DNA from: Nitrospinota bacterium
GTDB lineage: Bacteria > Nitrospinota > Nitrospinia > Nitrospinales > VA-1
Reading direction: 5' to 3'
Length of the DNA stretch: 64,000 nt
NCBI GenBank assembly: GCA_009873655.1
Contig: WAIB01000001.1
Span: 119,676-183,675 of the forward strand
Positions 8,811 through 17,680 of this stretch are shown here, one piece after another; within the stretch, counting starts at the first letter, position 1; the number at the start of each line of letters is the position of its first letter. The position numbers and the translations under genes are program-made. Under the pieces are notes generated by a model that was not told where the DNA came from, searched no databases, and saw nothing but the letters and a program-made list of their open reading frames with translations.

Positions 8811-10901
8811 ATGAAGCAATACAAACTTCAGGATATCCGCAATATAGGGATTGTAGGACATGGGGGATCGGGTAAAACGTCTTTGGCAGAGTCGATGTTA
8901 TTTCTGACCGGGGTTTCGGATCGATTAGGCAAAGTCGGCGATGCTTCCTCAGTTATGGATAATGATCCTGATGAAATCAAACGCGGGCATTCATTAAGTT
9001 CCTCACTTGCCTATTGTGAATTCAATTCTACCAAGATAAATCTAATTGACACCCCGGGAAGCAGTAATTTTATTTCAGATACCCCTGCGGTTTTAAGAGT
9101 GGTTGACGGGTTGGTGTTTGTAGTCAGTGCTCCCGAAGGATTGCAGTTTTATACCGAAAAAATCTGGAAATGGGCAGATGAGTGGGAACTTCCGCGAATT
9201 ATCTTTTTAAACAAAATGGACCATGAGCGTGCCAATGCCGGTCCAGTTATAGATGCAATTAAAACTAAATTTAAAAAGACACCTGTTTTTATACACCTTC
9301 CACAAGGAACTGGAGAGAATTTTTCAGGGATTGTCGACCTGATCGAGAACAAGTATTTTTCCTACAATAAGGGGGGCGATGGAAAAGGAAAACAGGGGGA
9401 GGTTCCTGCTGAAGTTTCCGAGGAAATGGAAATCAGTCATGCAGAGCTGATGGAAGCGGTGGCAGAAGTAGATGATGAACTGATAGAAAAATATCTCGAA
9501 AGCGGTGAATTGACCGAGGAAGAATTTTCACGAGGTTTGAAAGAGGGAATTGAAAACGGGCAACTGATACCGGTTTTGTGCGGTTCGGCTTTGCAAAATA
9601 TTGGAACCGATCTTTTGTTGGAGGCGGCTGTTAAATATCTTCCTTCTCCTGAAAACCGGGTTCCGGTTACAGCCAGGAAAGCAGATGATGATTCAGAAAT
9701 AAAACGGTCCGCAGGGGGAGGTGATCCAACTTCCGCATTAGTATTCAAAACTGTCGCCGATCCCTATGCGGGAAAGTTAACTCTTTTCAGGACCTTTTCC
9801 GGCGCAATAAAAGGAGACTCCTCCATATACAATACAACCCAGGGGGTTTCCGAAAGGGTAGGTCAACTCTATATGCTGCAGGGAAAGAAACAGGTGCCTG
9901 TAGCGGAAGTCCCGGAAGGGGAAATCGGTACGGTTGCCAAACTCAAACAGACCGTAACGGGAGACACTTTCTCAGATTCCGACGAAAAGGTAATTTTTAA
10001 TCCCATCCAATTTCCACTGCCGGTTTTCTCCAGGGCGCTTTTGCCAAAGACCCGGGCAGACGAAGAAAAAATCAGCCAGGCACTGCAAAGACTCACTGAA
10101 GAAGACCCTACCCTGAAGGTAGAAAGAAATTCCCAGACCGGAGAATTGCTCATTTCAGGGTTGGGACAGGTCCATTTCGATGTTTCCCTGGAAAAATTAA
10201 AGGCCCGGTTCGGGGTGGAAGTTGATGTAAAAGCTCCACAAATTCCTTATCGTGAGGCAATAAAAGGGACGACTAAGGTTCAAGGGAAATATAAAAAACA
10301 AACCGGTGGTAAGGGCCAGTTTGGCGATACCTGGATCGAAATTTCTCCATTGAAAAGAGGGGAGGGGTTTGTTTTCGAAAACAAGATTGTGGGGGGTGCC
10401 ATCCCGAAAACATATATTCCAGCCGTTGAAAAGGGAATTCAGGAAGCCATGGCAGGTGGAATCATCGCTCATTATCCCATGGTTGATGTGAAGGTGAGCT
10501 TGTATGACGGTTCTTACCACAATGTAGATTCCTCGGAAATGGCATTTAAAATTGCCGGGTCACTGGGGTTTAAAAAAGGAGTTCCCGATTGCAGACCCAT
10601 ACTCATTGAACCGATAATGAATATGGAGATTGTGGTTCCGAATGACCAGGTGGGGGATGTTATGGGAGATTTGAATGCCAAGCGCGGGAAAATTCAGGGG
10701 ATTGATCCGGGTGAGGATACACAGACCATTCGTGCCCATGTTCCCATGGCAGAAGTTTTGAATTATGCTGCTGACATTACCTCGCTGACAGGGGGACGGG
10801 GTATGTTTGTTATGGAGTTTGACCACTATGAGGACGTCCCCGATCACCTTATGAAAAAAATTATTGATGAAGCCAATCAAAACTTTGAAGAGAAACATTG
10901 A
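8811..10901 (+). CDS. Elongation factor G-like GTPase
   Basis: A 696-residue translational GTPase. The order is G domain (GHGGSGKTSL near residue 13, DTPGSSNF, NKMDHERA), domain II, and domains III-V with the EF-G fold. It belongs by appearance to the EF-G-like/EF-G-II branch, not canonical FusA: switch I is divergent (GHSLSSSLA in place of the usual RGITI pattern). Members can act in translocation or ribosome recycling, or have unknown roles. The ATG at 8811 is preferred because GAGGA lies 5-9 bases upstream. No rpsG/rpsL/tuf neighbours are present, which fits a paralogue. Confidence 0.85.
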   Translation: MKQYKLQDIRNIGIVGHGGSGKTSLAESMLFLTGVSDRLGKVGDASSVMDNDPDEIKRGHSLSSSLAYCEFNSTKINLIDTPGSSNFISDTPAVLRVVDGLVFVVSAPEGLQFYTEKIWKWADEWELPRIIFLNKMDHERANAGPVIDAIKTKFKKTPVFIHLPQGTGENFSGIVDLIENKYFSYNKGGDGKGKQGEVPAEVSEEMEISHAELMEAVAEVDDELIEKYLESGELTEEEFSRGLKEGIENGQLIPVLCGSALQNIGTDLLLEAAVKYLPSPENRVPVTARKADDDSEIKRSAGGGDPTSALVFKTVADPYAGKLTLFRTFSGAIKGDSSIYNTTQGVSERVGQLYMLQGKKQVPVAEVPEGEIGTVAKLKQTVTGDTFSDSDEKVIFNPIQFPLPVFSRALLPKTRADEEKISQALQRLTEEDPTLKVERNSQTGELLISGLGQVHFDVSLEKLKARFGVEVDVKAPQIPYREAIKGTTKVQGKYKKQTGGKGQFGDTWIEISPLKRGEGFVFENKIVGGAIPKTYIPAVEKGIQEAMAGGIIAHYPMVDVKVSLYDGSYHNVDSSEMAFKIAGSLGFKKGVPDCRPILIEPIMNMEIVVPNDQVGDVMGDLNAKRGKIQGIDPGEDTQTIRAHVPMAEVLNYAADITSLTGGRGMFVMEFDHYEDVPDHLMKKIIDEANQNFEEKH

Positions 10902-10927
10902 TCTTCATTTTTTTTGGGGAAATTATT

Positions 10928-11257
10928 TTGAATAAAGCAGACTCGAATGGGACCCTGGTAAAGGCGGATATTGTTGACCTTGTCTATGAAAAGGTAGGGT
11001 TTACCCGGCAGGAAGCGGCTCAAGCAGTGGATATTTTATTTGAGGAAATTAAAAATCGTTTGGCACAGGGGGAGAACGTTCGTATTTCAAGGTTTGCCAG
11101 CTTTATTTTGCGAAAAAAAAATGCCCGGAATGCGCGAAACCCCAAAACCGGAGAATCGATAAGAATAAGCCCTCGTACGGTCTTAACTTTTAAACCAAGT
11201 AAACAACTTCTCGCTTCTACAAACCAGGAAACTCATGAAGACACCTCCAATTCCTGA
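10928..11257 (+). CDS. ihfA: Integration host factor alpha subunit
   Basis: A DNA-bending HU/IHF-family protein. The sequence [42 protein letters not shown] and [15 protein letters not shown] matches IHF-alpha, including the beta-ribbon arm with its proline. The likely start is the TTG at 10928, which has GGGGA 6-11 bases upstream and gives about 109 residues; a longer TTG start at 10898 would overlap the EF-G-like gene and add an unlikely IFIFFGEII stretch. The 3' end overlaps the MerR-type gene by 23 bases, a linkage often seen for ihfA and merR-like genes. Confidence 0.88.
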   Translation: MNKADSNGTLVKADIVDLVYEKVGFTRQEAAQAVDILFEEIKNRLAQGENVRISRFASFILRKKNARNARNPKTGESIRISPRTVLTFKPSKQLLASTNQETHEDTSNS

Positions 11258-11594
11258 CAAGCTGTTTTTTAAAATTGGTGAAGTGGCTGAGCTGGCAGGA
11301 ATAGAGCAACATGTTCTCAGATATTGGGAAGAAGAAATAGAAGCCCTCAAACCTAAAAAAAATAAATCCGGTCAACGGTTGTACCAGAAAAAGGATGTTG
11401 AGCTGATCTTCGAGATCAAGCAATTGCTTTATGCGGAAAAGTTTACTGTTGCCGGCGCCAGGAAAAAGTTAAAGCAAAGTAAGAAAAAGGAAACTCAGTT
11501 GAACATTGCATTTGACCGTGACGATTTCGTTGAATTGAAAGAGGAAATGAAAAAGGACCTGGAGTCAATTTTAAATATCCTTGATAAAAAATAA
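11235..11594 (+). CDS. MerR-family transcriptional regulator
   Basis: A 119-residue MerR-type DNA-binding protein. The winged-helix region (about residues 10-80) has [23 protein letters not shown] and [14 protein letters not shown], followed by a short coiled-coil dimerisation helix rich in Lys and Glu. No effector domain or metal-binding Cys cluster is present, so the signal it senses cannot be inferred. Its start lies inside ihfA, implying coupled translation. It ends at a strong hairpin shared with the convergent redoxin gene. Confidence 0.85.
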   Translation: MKTPPIPDKLFFKIGEVAELAGIEQHVLRYWEEEIEALKPKKNKSGQRLYQKKDVELIFEIKQLLYAEKFTVAGARKKLKQSKKKETQLNIAFDRDDFVELKEEMKKDLESILNILDKK

Positions 11595-11616
11595 TCTGAA
11601 GAGAATGGGGGAAATA

Positions 11617-11652
11617 TTCACCCCCCCTGCCTGAATGACAAGGGGGGGTGAA
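11617..11652. terminator. Bidirectional hairpin between convergent genes
   Basis: A perfect 12-bp inverted repeat (TTCACCCCCCCT at 11617-11628 pairing with AGGGGGGGTGAA at 11641-11652, 12-base loop) sits between the MerR-type gene ending at 11594 and the redoxin gene ending at 11667 on the other strand. The seven-C/seven-G core makes it very stable. No long U-run follows on either strand, so termination by the stem itself or attenuation of read-through is the likely role. Confidence 0.6.
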
Positions 11653-11666
11653 AATAGAGAGCTATT

Positions 11667-12140
11667 TTAGGAAAAAGCTTTTTTGGCGACATCCAACAGC
11701 GCGTCCACGGTTCTGCAGCCTAAAAGTTGCGCATCTTCTCTGGCCACTTCTTCGCCATTTGCATCCACCGCAATTACCGCACGGTTAAGATAACGGCTTT
11801 TTACACCTTCCAAAGTCAGCTTATTGGCATTACCAAATCCCTGGCTTACATCCTGAAGGAGATTGGGTAAGCCTCTTCCAGCATTGGACAGGATATCTGT
11901 TCCCACTACGACAATGACTTCATCGGCACCGGCTGCTTTGAACTTGTCCTCATTTTCTTTAACCAGGTCAAACTCTTTATTGCAAAAACCACCAGCGCCC
12001 GGCAGGGTGATTATGAGTCTCTTCCCCTTAAAATCATCAATAGACAATTCCTGTTCCAGAGGAGTGGAAGCCGCATTTTCGACGGACCATTCCGGGTTTA
12101 ATTTAATCATTTTCACATCACTGCCAGCCAATTTTGCCAT
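11667..12140 (-). CDS. Peroxiredoxin-like redoxin (Prx5-type) with altered active site
   Basis: A 157-residue thioredoxin-fold protein of the redoxin/Prx5 kind. It has the LSIDDFKGKRLIITLPGAGGFC segment, the DEVIVVVGTDI strand and the NRAVIAVDANGEEV strand. In typical peroxiredoxins the motif is P-x3-T-x2-C; here P47 is followed by GAGGF and then C53, one residue short and without the Thr. A second Cys, C142 near the C-terminus, could act as a resolving residue. The protein may reduce peroxides, but the motif change makes this uncertain. An AGGAGG-like site precedes the ATG. Confidence 0.7.
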   Translation of the reverse strand: MAKLAGSDVKMIKLNPEWSVENAASTPLEQELSIDDFKGKRLIITLPGAGGFCNKEFDLVKENEDKFKAAGADEVIVVVGTDILSNAGRGLPNLLQDVSQGFGNANKLTLEGVKSRYLNRAVIAVDANGEEVAREDAQLLGCRTVDALLDVAKKAFS

Positions 12141-12343
12141 GTAGAAACCTCCTGTTTTTGGGTTTTAATAGAGACCTGTGTTAGATGTGTAACCGCATAT
12201 AAGGATGCGAAAATTGTACAAAAAAATTCGACCTTCCATTAATTTATAAATTATTGAATTTATTAAGCAAACCAATTATGGCTAAAGACTCCCATATTTG
12301 TTAACCTTTTAAAGATAGGAATAGGTTTGGGAGCAAGTCTAAT

Positions 12344-13924
12344 ATGTCAAAAAGAACGGGAGTTGCAATTTTATGTGGTTTTTTTGCCATTTGTTTTTTC
12401 ACCGGGTCCGCATGGGGGCAGGAATCAAAGCGACCTTACTATGAGTATCCGGGTAATTATCGAGATGAAATCAATCAGCTGAAAGCGGATTTTAAGAAAC
12501 AGTTCGGCTACGAACTGATTGATCTGGAGCACGAATGGCGACCCTGGGAAATTAAAAAGCTGGCCACGGCTTTCTCTAAATTGCCGGATTCCTTTCTTGG
12601 AATAAAAGGCCTTAAAGGGTTTTACCACCTCACCCAGTTTCGCGGAGGGCCCGAAGGGATGCCCGTGGATGAAATTCCGGCAGCCACATTTCCCAGTTTT
12701 CAACCCGTTTATAGAGGTTCCAGAATGTCCTATCAAATAGAGTTGGGAAATCAGGAACCTCGAGTTGAGTTTTACTCCAAGCTTTTTTATGCAGACCAGG
12801 AAAACCTGAGCAATATCGTCCAGCATGAAATGGCCCATATTTATGATATGTTCAAGGGCTATCTCTCTTTTTCCAATGAATGGCTGGAAATCACAAAATT
12901 TAAATTGATCCATCTTCCGGCGCTGGATTCCAGACCCGGAGATGACTATTTATTCACCCTTTTGAACGAACCTGAAGAGATTCATTATGCTCCTGTCTCT
13001 TCCATCCAACTTCCGACTTATTCCAGGCAAAATCCCCAGGAAGATTTTGCCAATTCAGTAGCCGCCTATATCAATTATCCGTATTTTCAATTCAGTCACC
13101 CTGAGAGATACCAGTTTCTGAAGGAAAAAGTGTTTGGGGGAAAGGTATATTTCCCGGAAGAAAAAACCGGGTTCAAGGAAAAAGTAACCGCTGATTTTAT
13201 ACAGGCAATAGAAAATAAAAACTGGGAAAAGGTTGTAGAAATTGCCAAAGAAGCTTCCAGAGATTATTACCCGGATTTGGAGGTAGAGCTGGTTCGGCGA
13301 CTGGAAAGCGTCCTTGCGAAGACCCCGGATTCGACCCGAGATGTTAAATTTGCCCTGGCCAGCTGTTACCTGGTTGACCCGGGTGCATTAAAAATACGAA
13401 AAAATCTGATTCGCAAAAAACGCGTTTCATTGCAAGTGCTCCTGGAGAACCATCGGTGCTCTTTAATGGCCCGGCGATCCTTTGAAAAGGAACTTGGAAT
13501 ATGGTCCATGCGCAATATTTACTTTTACCAAAGCAAAGGAAAATCCTATATTCAATTCCTCGATCCTGTTTCTTTGACATCAAGGGCCAGAGGGTTTGAT
13601 TCCCGCTATATGTGGAAGATTTTTTACGAAGGAAGTAATGTCCATTTAGCCGAAGGAAGTTATATCCAGGAGGGGATAAAAACAGGTTCCATCAAAATTG
13701 ATCTTGGTGAGACTGCTGTGGGAAACCTGAACATTCCCCATGGTAAACCGCTGATTCTGGAACTGGGGGTCCAGCGGGTGCATCCGATTGAGTTTAAAAG
13801 GTTAAAATCAAAAACGGCAAAGATCCGCTTTGTTATTCCTCCAGGGTTTAATTATGAGGGCTTGAAGAAGCCTCAAATAAAAACGGTTTATCCTTTACGT
13901 CCTGAATTTAAAGGCCTGTACTGA
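12344..13924 (+). CDS. Secreted HExxH zinc-metalloprotease-like protein
   Basis: A 526-residue protein with a clear signal peptide (cleavage near SAWGQ, residue 26). It contains an HExxH zinc-binding motif, H161-E-M-A-H165, inside an amphipathic helix (NIVQHEMAHIYDMF). About 70 residues on, the segment QE233DFANSVAAY resembles the Glu-containing third-ligand helix of gluzincins. The C-terminal half (about 280-526) has a region of helices and then a beta-rich stretch, unrecognised. No close family can be named. It stands alone, 200 bases after the redoxin gene on the other strand, and converges with the DUF1566 gene at a 3-base gap. Exported peptidase is the best inference. Confidence 0.65.
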   Translation: MSKRTGVAILCGFFAICFFTGSAWGQESKRPYYEYPGNYRDEINQLKADFKKQFGYELIDLEHEWRPWEIKKLATAFSKLPDSFLGIKGLKGFYHLTQFRGGPEGMPVDEIPAATFPSFQPVYRGSRMSYQIELGNQEPRVEFYSKLFYADQENLSNIVQHEMAHIYDMFKGYLSFSNEWLEITKFKLIHLPALDSRPGDDYLFTLLNEPEEIHYAPVSSIQLPTYSRQNPQEDFANSVAAYINYPYFQFSHPERYQFLKEKVFGGKVYFPEEKTGFKEKVTADFIQAIENKNWEKVVEIAKEASRDYYPDLEVELVRRLESVLAKTPDSTRDVKFALASCYLVDPGALKIRKNLIRKKRVSLQVLLENHRCSLMARRSFEKELGIWSMRNIYFYQSKGKSYIQFLDPVSLTSRARGFDSRYMWKIFYEGSNVHLAEGSYIQEGIKTGSIKIDLGETAVGNLNIPHGKPLILELGVQRVHPIEFKRLKSKTAKIRFVIPPGFNYEGLKKPQIKTVYPLRPEFKGLY

Positions 13925-13927
13925 CCT

Positions 13928-14344
13928 TTAATCCGTTTCCCGAACCATGCGATAAGCCATATTTAAATGAGCATATTTTGAGGGCCATACTTTCATTCCA
14001 TCCTCATACTGGATAACCAGTGCGGAAGAATCTTTTTCTTCATTGGTCCATGTGGTTCCCGCGCTCCCCGGCTCAAAAATAGAAGGGAGGTAAATTTCGT
14101 CCCCATATTTGTCAGTATTTTTAAATTTGAGATCAAAAAGCGACCATGCTTCATCCTGTTTGGGATAACGCCAGTCATCATATCCCGCTAATTTTTCCAG
14201 GTTGGCGATTTCTACGTAATCCTGGCCCTTAAACCAGTTCATCCATTTTTGTGTGTCCTGGAATGAATCTGTTTTTCGCCAAATTAATTTCAATTCGTTG
14301 TCCGTAATGGTTCCGTTACCATTATCGATAAATCTATCAGCCAT
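13928..14344 (-). CDS. DUF1566 (Lcl C-terminal-type) protein
   Basis: A 138-residue protein of the DUF1566 family. It begins RFIDNGNGTITDNELKLIWRK, the typical opening (dnGdGTVtD..TGLmW), and continues with NLEKLAGYDDWRYPKQDE, matching the family's GyddWRlPt motif, and a closing YRMVR strand. No signal peptide is visible. The biochemical function of the family is unknown; a C-type-lectin-like fold has been proposed. It lies downstream of the small gene at 14409 on the same strand. Confidence 0.7.
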   Translation of the reverse strand: MADRFIDNGNGTITDNELKLIWRKTDSFQDTQKWMNWFKGQDYVEIANLEKLAGYDDWRYPKQDEAWSLFDLKFKNTDKYGDEIYLPSIFEPGSAGTTWTNEEKDSSALVIQYEDGMKVWPSKYAHLNMAYRMVRETD

Positions 14345-14408
14345 ATTTTGTTCTCAATTATTTCTTATATTTAAATGCAAGTTTTGAATGGTAAAAGTTA
14401 ATTCCTGC

Positions 14409-14639
14409 TTACCATCCTTGCCCCTTGACACCGTAGTTGCGACTGCCTGATTGAGCTTTTTTCAAATAGCTTTCCAGGCTGTCTTTCTCTTCAGATGAAT
14501 CTTTGCTGTTAATCGGACTTAATTTTTCCTTAAGGGTTTGAGCTACATAATCCCGAATGGCATTTTCATCACCCTTACATATTTCTTTTAATTGAAGGAA
14601 TACTTCCTCCTCCAGTTCGATTTTAAAATTTCGTGCCAT
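14409..14639 (-). CDS. Small hypothetical protein, ribbon-helix-helix-like
   Basis: An acidic-to-basic protein of about 76 residues; the ATG at 14639 (MARNFKIEL) is preferred over an upstream in-frame ATG four codons earlier. The N-terminal FKIELEEEVFLQLKEICKGDENAIRDYVAQTLKEKL reads as one strand and two helices, similar in pattern to ribbon-helix-helix antitoxin-like DNA-binding proteins. The C-terminal part is a charged tail. No toxin gene is adjacent, and assignment is by pattern only. Confidence 0.45.
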   Translation of the reverse strand: MARNFKIELEEEVFLQLKEICKGDENAIRDYVAQTLKEKLSPINSKDSSEEKDSLESYLKKAQSGSRNYGVKGQGW

Positions 14640-14712
14640 AAAACAGTTCAAATAATAAATGGTTTGCTTATTGTAAAAGATTTAGACCTTGAATGAAAGG
14701 AAAGCATTGGAT

Positions 14713-17022
14713 TTATGCAATATCAGAAAAAGATTTGGACAGGGTGTCTTTTACTTCCAGGGTGGTTTGCGAATAGGGCAGCTCAATAATAAACGTGGTG
14801 CCTTTGGGATAATTGTCTTGAACTTTGATCGTTCCATTGTGGTCAATTACAATTCGATTGACAATTGCCAGTCCCAGTCCGGTGCCCCGTTTTTTGGTTG
14901 TAAAATGGGGTAAAAATAATTTTTCCCGGTCGGCCGATGAAATACCAGCTCCATTGTCAGAAAATTCTATCCGGACCATCTTTTTTCCTTCCAGGATTTT
15001 TGTCTGAATTTGTATGGTTCCTCCTTCATCAATTGCATCCGTGGCATTTTCGAACAGGTTTATTAGGACACGCCGTATTTGTTCAGGATCAATAACCAAT
15101 TGAGCTAAATTGGGGTCGAAATTCTTTTTTATTTGAATGTTCTTTTCGTGTTCGGAATAAGAAATAAGAATATCCTCAATGATTTTGTGTAACGAAGTTA
15201 ATTTCGGGTTTGGGGTCGGCATTCTGGAAAACCTGAGGAATTCGTTTAGAAGCTCTTTCATGCCTTCCACTTCCTGAGAAATAATATTTATACTTTCATC
15301 AAATACCCGTGCAAAATCATCGCGGTTTTCATGATATTTCTTTTTCAATCGCTGGGTGTTTAGTTGTATCGGGGTAAGGGGATTTTTTATTTCGTGTGCT
15401 ATTCCCTGCGCGACCTCTTTCCACGCTGCGATCTTCTGGGTTTTAATCAGCTGGGTCAGGTCTTCAAAAACGATAACCATTCCCCTGTATTTGTTTGATA
15501 CTCCTGCCAGAACCTGAATATTGACAAGAAGGGTGACATTGTTTTCCTTAACACGCAGGTCAATCTGCTCTTCAATATAATTTTGATTTTGTGCAATCAT
15601 TTTTTGGATCAATTTTCTGATGGGTTCGTGGTAAGAATAATCAAATGCATCCCTGTAATTTGATCCAAATATATTTTTATGTTTTATGTGCAGAATGCTT
15701 TCTGCGGCTTTATTGAAGGTCGTGATTCTCCCCTTTTTGTCAATTGAAATCACACCCGCCCCAATATTATCCAGAATTGTTTCAATATAATTTCTTCTAC
15801 GGTCAAGTTCTATATTGGTTTTTTTAAGGTTTTCATTTGCCTGCTGGATATCGATTCTGCTTTCATTCAGTTGCTCGGTCATGGTGTTGAAAGAATCCAC
15901 CAGAAGGGCAATTTCATCGGTTGCATGGACTCCTATTTTGAAATTTAAATCGCCTTCCGCAATTCGTCGGGTTCCTGCTGCTAATTGTTGGATGGGAACG
16001 GTTATTCCGCGGGCCATGTAAAACCCAAGCCAGATAGCTGAAAATAAAATTAATAAGGTTATCAAAAGAAACGTAATATAGTAGTTTGCGCTTACGGGAA
16101 GCTGAAGGAACCTTTGTTGTTTGTAATCCTGGTAGGTATTTTTAATGACTTCGACTTTGTTTAGGGAAGCTTTATATGCAGGTGATAAGGTGAGTATGTA
16201 ACCCCAGATGGATATCTCCTTGTCCACTGTTTCCGTCAGTGGGACGACAACTACCATGATGCTTCTACCATGAGCCATCTGGATTTCCGTTACACCCTCC
16301 CCGTCGATGCTTTTTTGAATCAAATTCCCATAGTTGAGTTCAGAGGTCTCGGAAAGCATAGACGAATTTATCTCGGAGGCTATTTGCTTTAAATTATTGT
16401 CGTAAATAATAATCCCTGCCAGGTTGTATTCCGCTACCTTGTTCTGAATTAAAGTGTTTAATGCCTCACGGTTTGCTTTCAGATACAGATTCCTGCTTTT
16501 TACAAAATTTTCTATGTTTTTTGTTTTTGAAAGGGCTCTTTTTTCGAATTCAGAATAGTAATCTCTGGCAATGTCCATCGAGTACTGTAAGGTTTGTTCC
16601 GTTCGCAGGTTAAACCAGCTTCCTATGCTGAAGGTGAACAGCTTGCTGGCAACCATGAACAACAGGATGGATGGGACCAGGGCCAGAATTAAAAATGCAA
16701 TAATAAGCTTGGTTTGAAATTTGGATCCAATGATTTTGCTTTTGCGTTCATTATAAACTTTTACAAGATTGCGGGTGATTAGGATAATAAGAACGAAAAG
16801 CAGAATGATTATGATATTGAATACGGCTAATATAAGGATGTTATTTGCTATGGAGGTATTTGCCTCGGCCTGCAGAAAATAACTTTCGACCAGGGTTGAA
16901 ACGATAAGAGCCGCTATTACACCAAAGATGGTATAAGTTGTACGTTTGCGTTTCTGTTTTAGCTGTTCTTCAGTTGGAAGTGAATTAAGAGGGGGGCTAC
17001 TGGTTGAAGGATCGGATGACAT
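14713..17022 (-). CDS. ntrY: NtrY-type membrane sensor histidine kinase
   Basis: A 769-residue kinase with the NtrY layout. There are three membrane helices within residues 30-130, a periplasmic region of about 180 residues, a fourth helix near 315-340, then HAMP, a PAS domain (ETILDNIGAGVISIDKKGRI), the HisKA box with phospho-acceptor H543 (GIAHEIKNPLTP) and a HATPase with LFENATDAI, DNGAGIS and GTGLGLAIV. The family responds to nitrogen or redox state and phosphorylates NtrX. No NtrX or other response regulator is nearby. Its start overlaps the DUF4390 gene by 26 bases. Confidence 0.85.
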   Translation of the reverse strand: MSSDPSTSSPPLNSLPTEEQLKQKRKRTTYTIFGVIAALIVSTLVESYFLQAEANTSIANNILILAVFNIIIILLFVLIILITRNLVKVYNERKSKIIGSKFQTKLIIAFLILALVPSILLFMVASKLFTFSIGSWFNLRTEQTLQYSMDIARDYYSEFEKRALSKTKNIENFVKSRNLYLKANREALNTLIQNKVAEYNLAGIIIYDNNLKQIASEINSSMLSETSELNYGNLIQKSIDGEGVTEIQMAHGRSIMVVVVPLTETVDKEISIWGYILTLSPAYKASLNKVEVIKNTYQDYKQQRFLQLPVSANYYITFLLITLLILFSAIWLGFYMARGITVPIQQLAAGTRRIAEGDLNFKIGVHATDEIALLVDSFNTMTEQLNESRIDIQQANENLKKTNIELDRRRNYIETILDNIGAGVISIDKKGRITTFNKAAESILHIKHKNIFGSNYRDAFDYSYHEPIRKLIQKMIAQNQNYIEEQIDLRVKENNVTLLVNIQVLAGVSNKYRGMVIVFEDLTQLIKTQKIAAWKEVAQGIAHEIKNPLTPIQLNTQRLKKKYHENRDDFARVFDESINIISQEVEGMKELLNEFLRFSRMPTPNPKLTSLHKIIEDILISYSEHEKNIQIKKNFDPNLAQLVIDPEQIRRVLINLFENATDAIDEGGTIQIQTKILEGKKMVRIEFSDNGAGISSADREKLFLPHFTTKKRGTGLGLAIVNRIVIDHNGTIKVQDNYPKGTTFIIELPYSQTTLEVKDTLSKSFSDIA

Positions 17023-17680
17023 TTCTGGAAACCTCTCCTTTTCTTGCCTTGGACTTCGCGGCTTGTTTGGAAAGCTCTAAATCCGGGTCGATGGACAAGG
17101 GGGAGGTCTGCGCCCAGGACGTTTCGAAGTCACTGAAGGGAACGAAAAAGAAAATATAATTAAAGGGAAACCAGAAGCGGTCTGTTTCCAAATCCGCTTT
17201 TACTCTAACATAATATTTTTCGTTTGGGTCCAAATGAAAAATAGGTGCAATGGGAATATCCTTCAAGGTCAGCATAAGCTTTTTAAACCGTGAAGTTTTT
17301 CGCGTTATCACTTTCCTGCGAACCTTTTTCCCTACCTCCGAAAATCGATATGCTTTTTTAAGGGAATCATATTGAATTTTATGCCTGATTGTATTTGAGC
17401 TTACCAGGCTGTCGACCCAGGCTGTATTTTCTTTTCTCAATTCAATTTCGAAGGTGAAACCCATTGGCACACCGCTTTCAATTGCTTCCAGTATTTTTTC
17501 GGTGAATCCATCAATCAGTCGGGCGTTCATCACCACATATTTTCCTTTTGTGGAGACACCAACATTTACGATATTAGGAGAGGCGGCAAAAACGGGAGAG
17601 GTGTTGGTAAAAATAAAAACCCCTATCAGTAAAAATGCGCTAAGAAGTTTTATTTTTGAAATAATCGAATGTTTCAACAA
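16997..17680 (-). CDS. DUF4390 exported protein
   Basis: A protein of about 227 residues with an N-terminal signal segment (IKLLSAFLLIGVFIF, cleavage near PVFAAS), followed by a beta-rich domain with NARLIDGFTEKILEAIESGVP and GFTFEIELRKENTAWVD, typical of DUF4390. The function is unknown, but family members commonly precede ntrY, as here. The likely start is a TTG at 17680 or 17677, directly behind a GGAGGAAGG Shine-Dalgarno sequence. A longer in-frame ATG at 17716 would put that site inside the gene. It overlaps the epimerase end by about 40 bases. Confidence 0.65.
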   Translation of the reverse strand: MLKHSIISKIKLLSAFLLIGVFIFTNTSPVFAASPNIVNVGVSTKGKYVVMNARLIDGFTEKILEAIESGVPMGFTFEIELRKENTAWVDSLVSSNTIRHKIQYDSLKKAYRFSEVGKKVRRKVITRKTSRFKKLMLTLKDIPIAPIFHLDPNEKYYVRVKADLETDRFWFPFNYIFFFVPFSDFETSWAQTSPLSIDPDLELSKQAAKSKARKGEVSRNVIRSFNQ

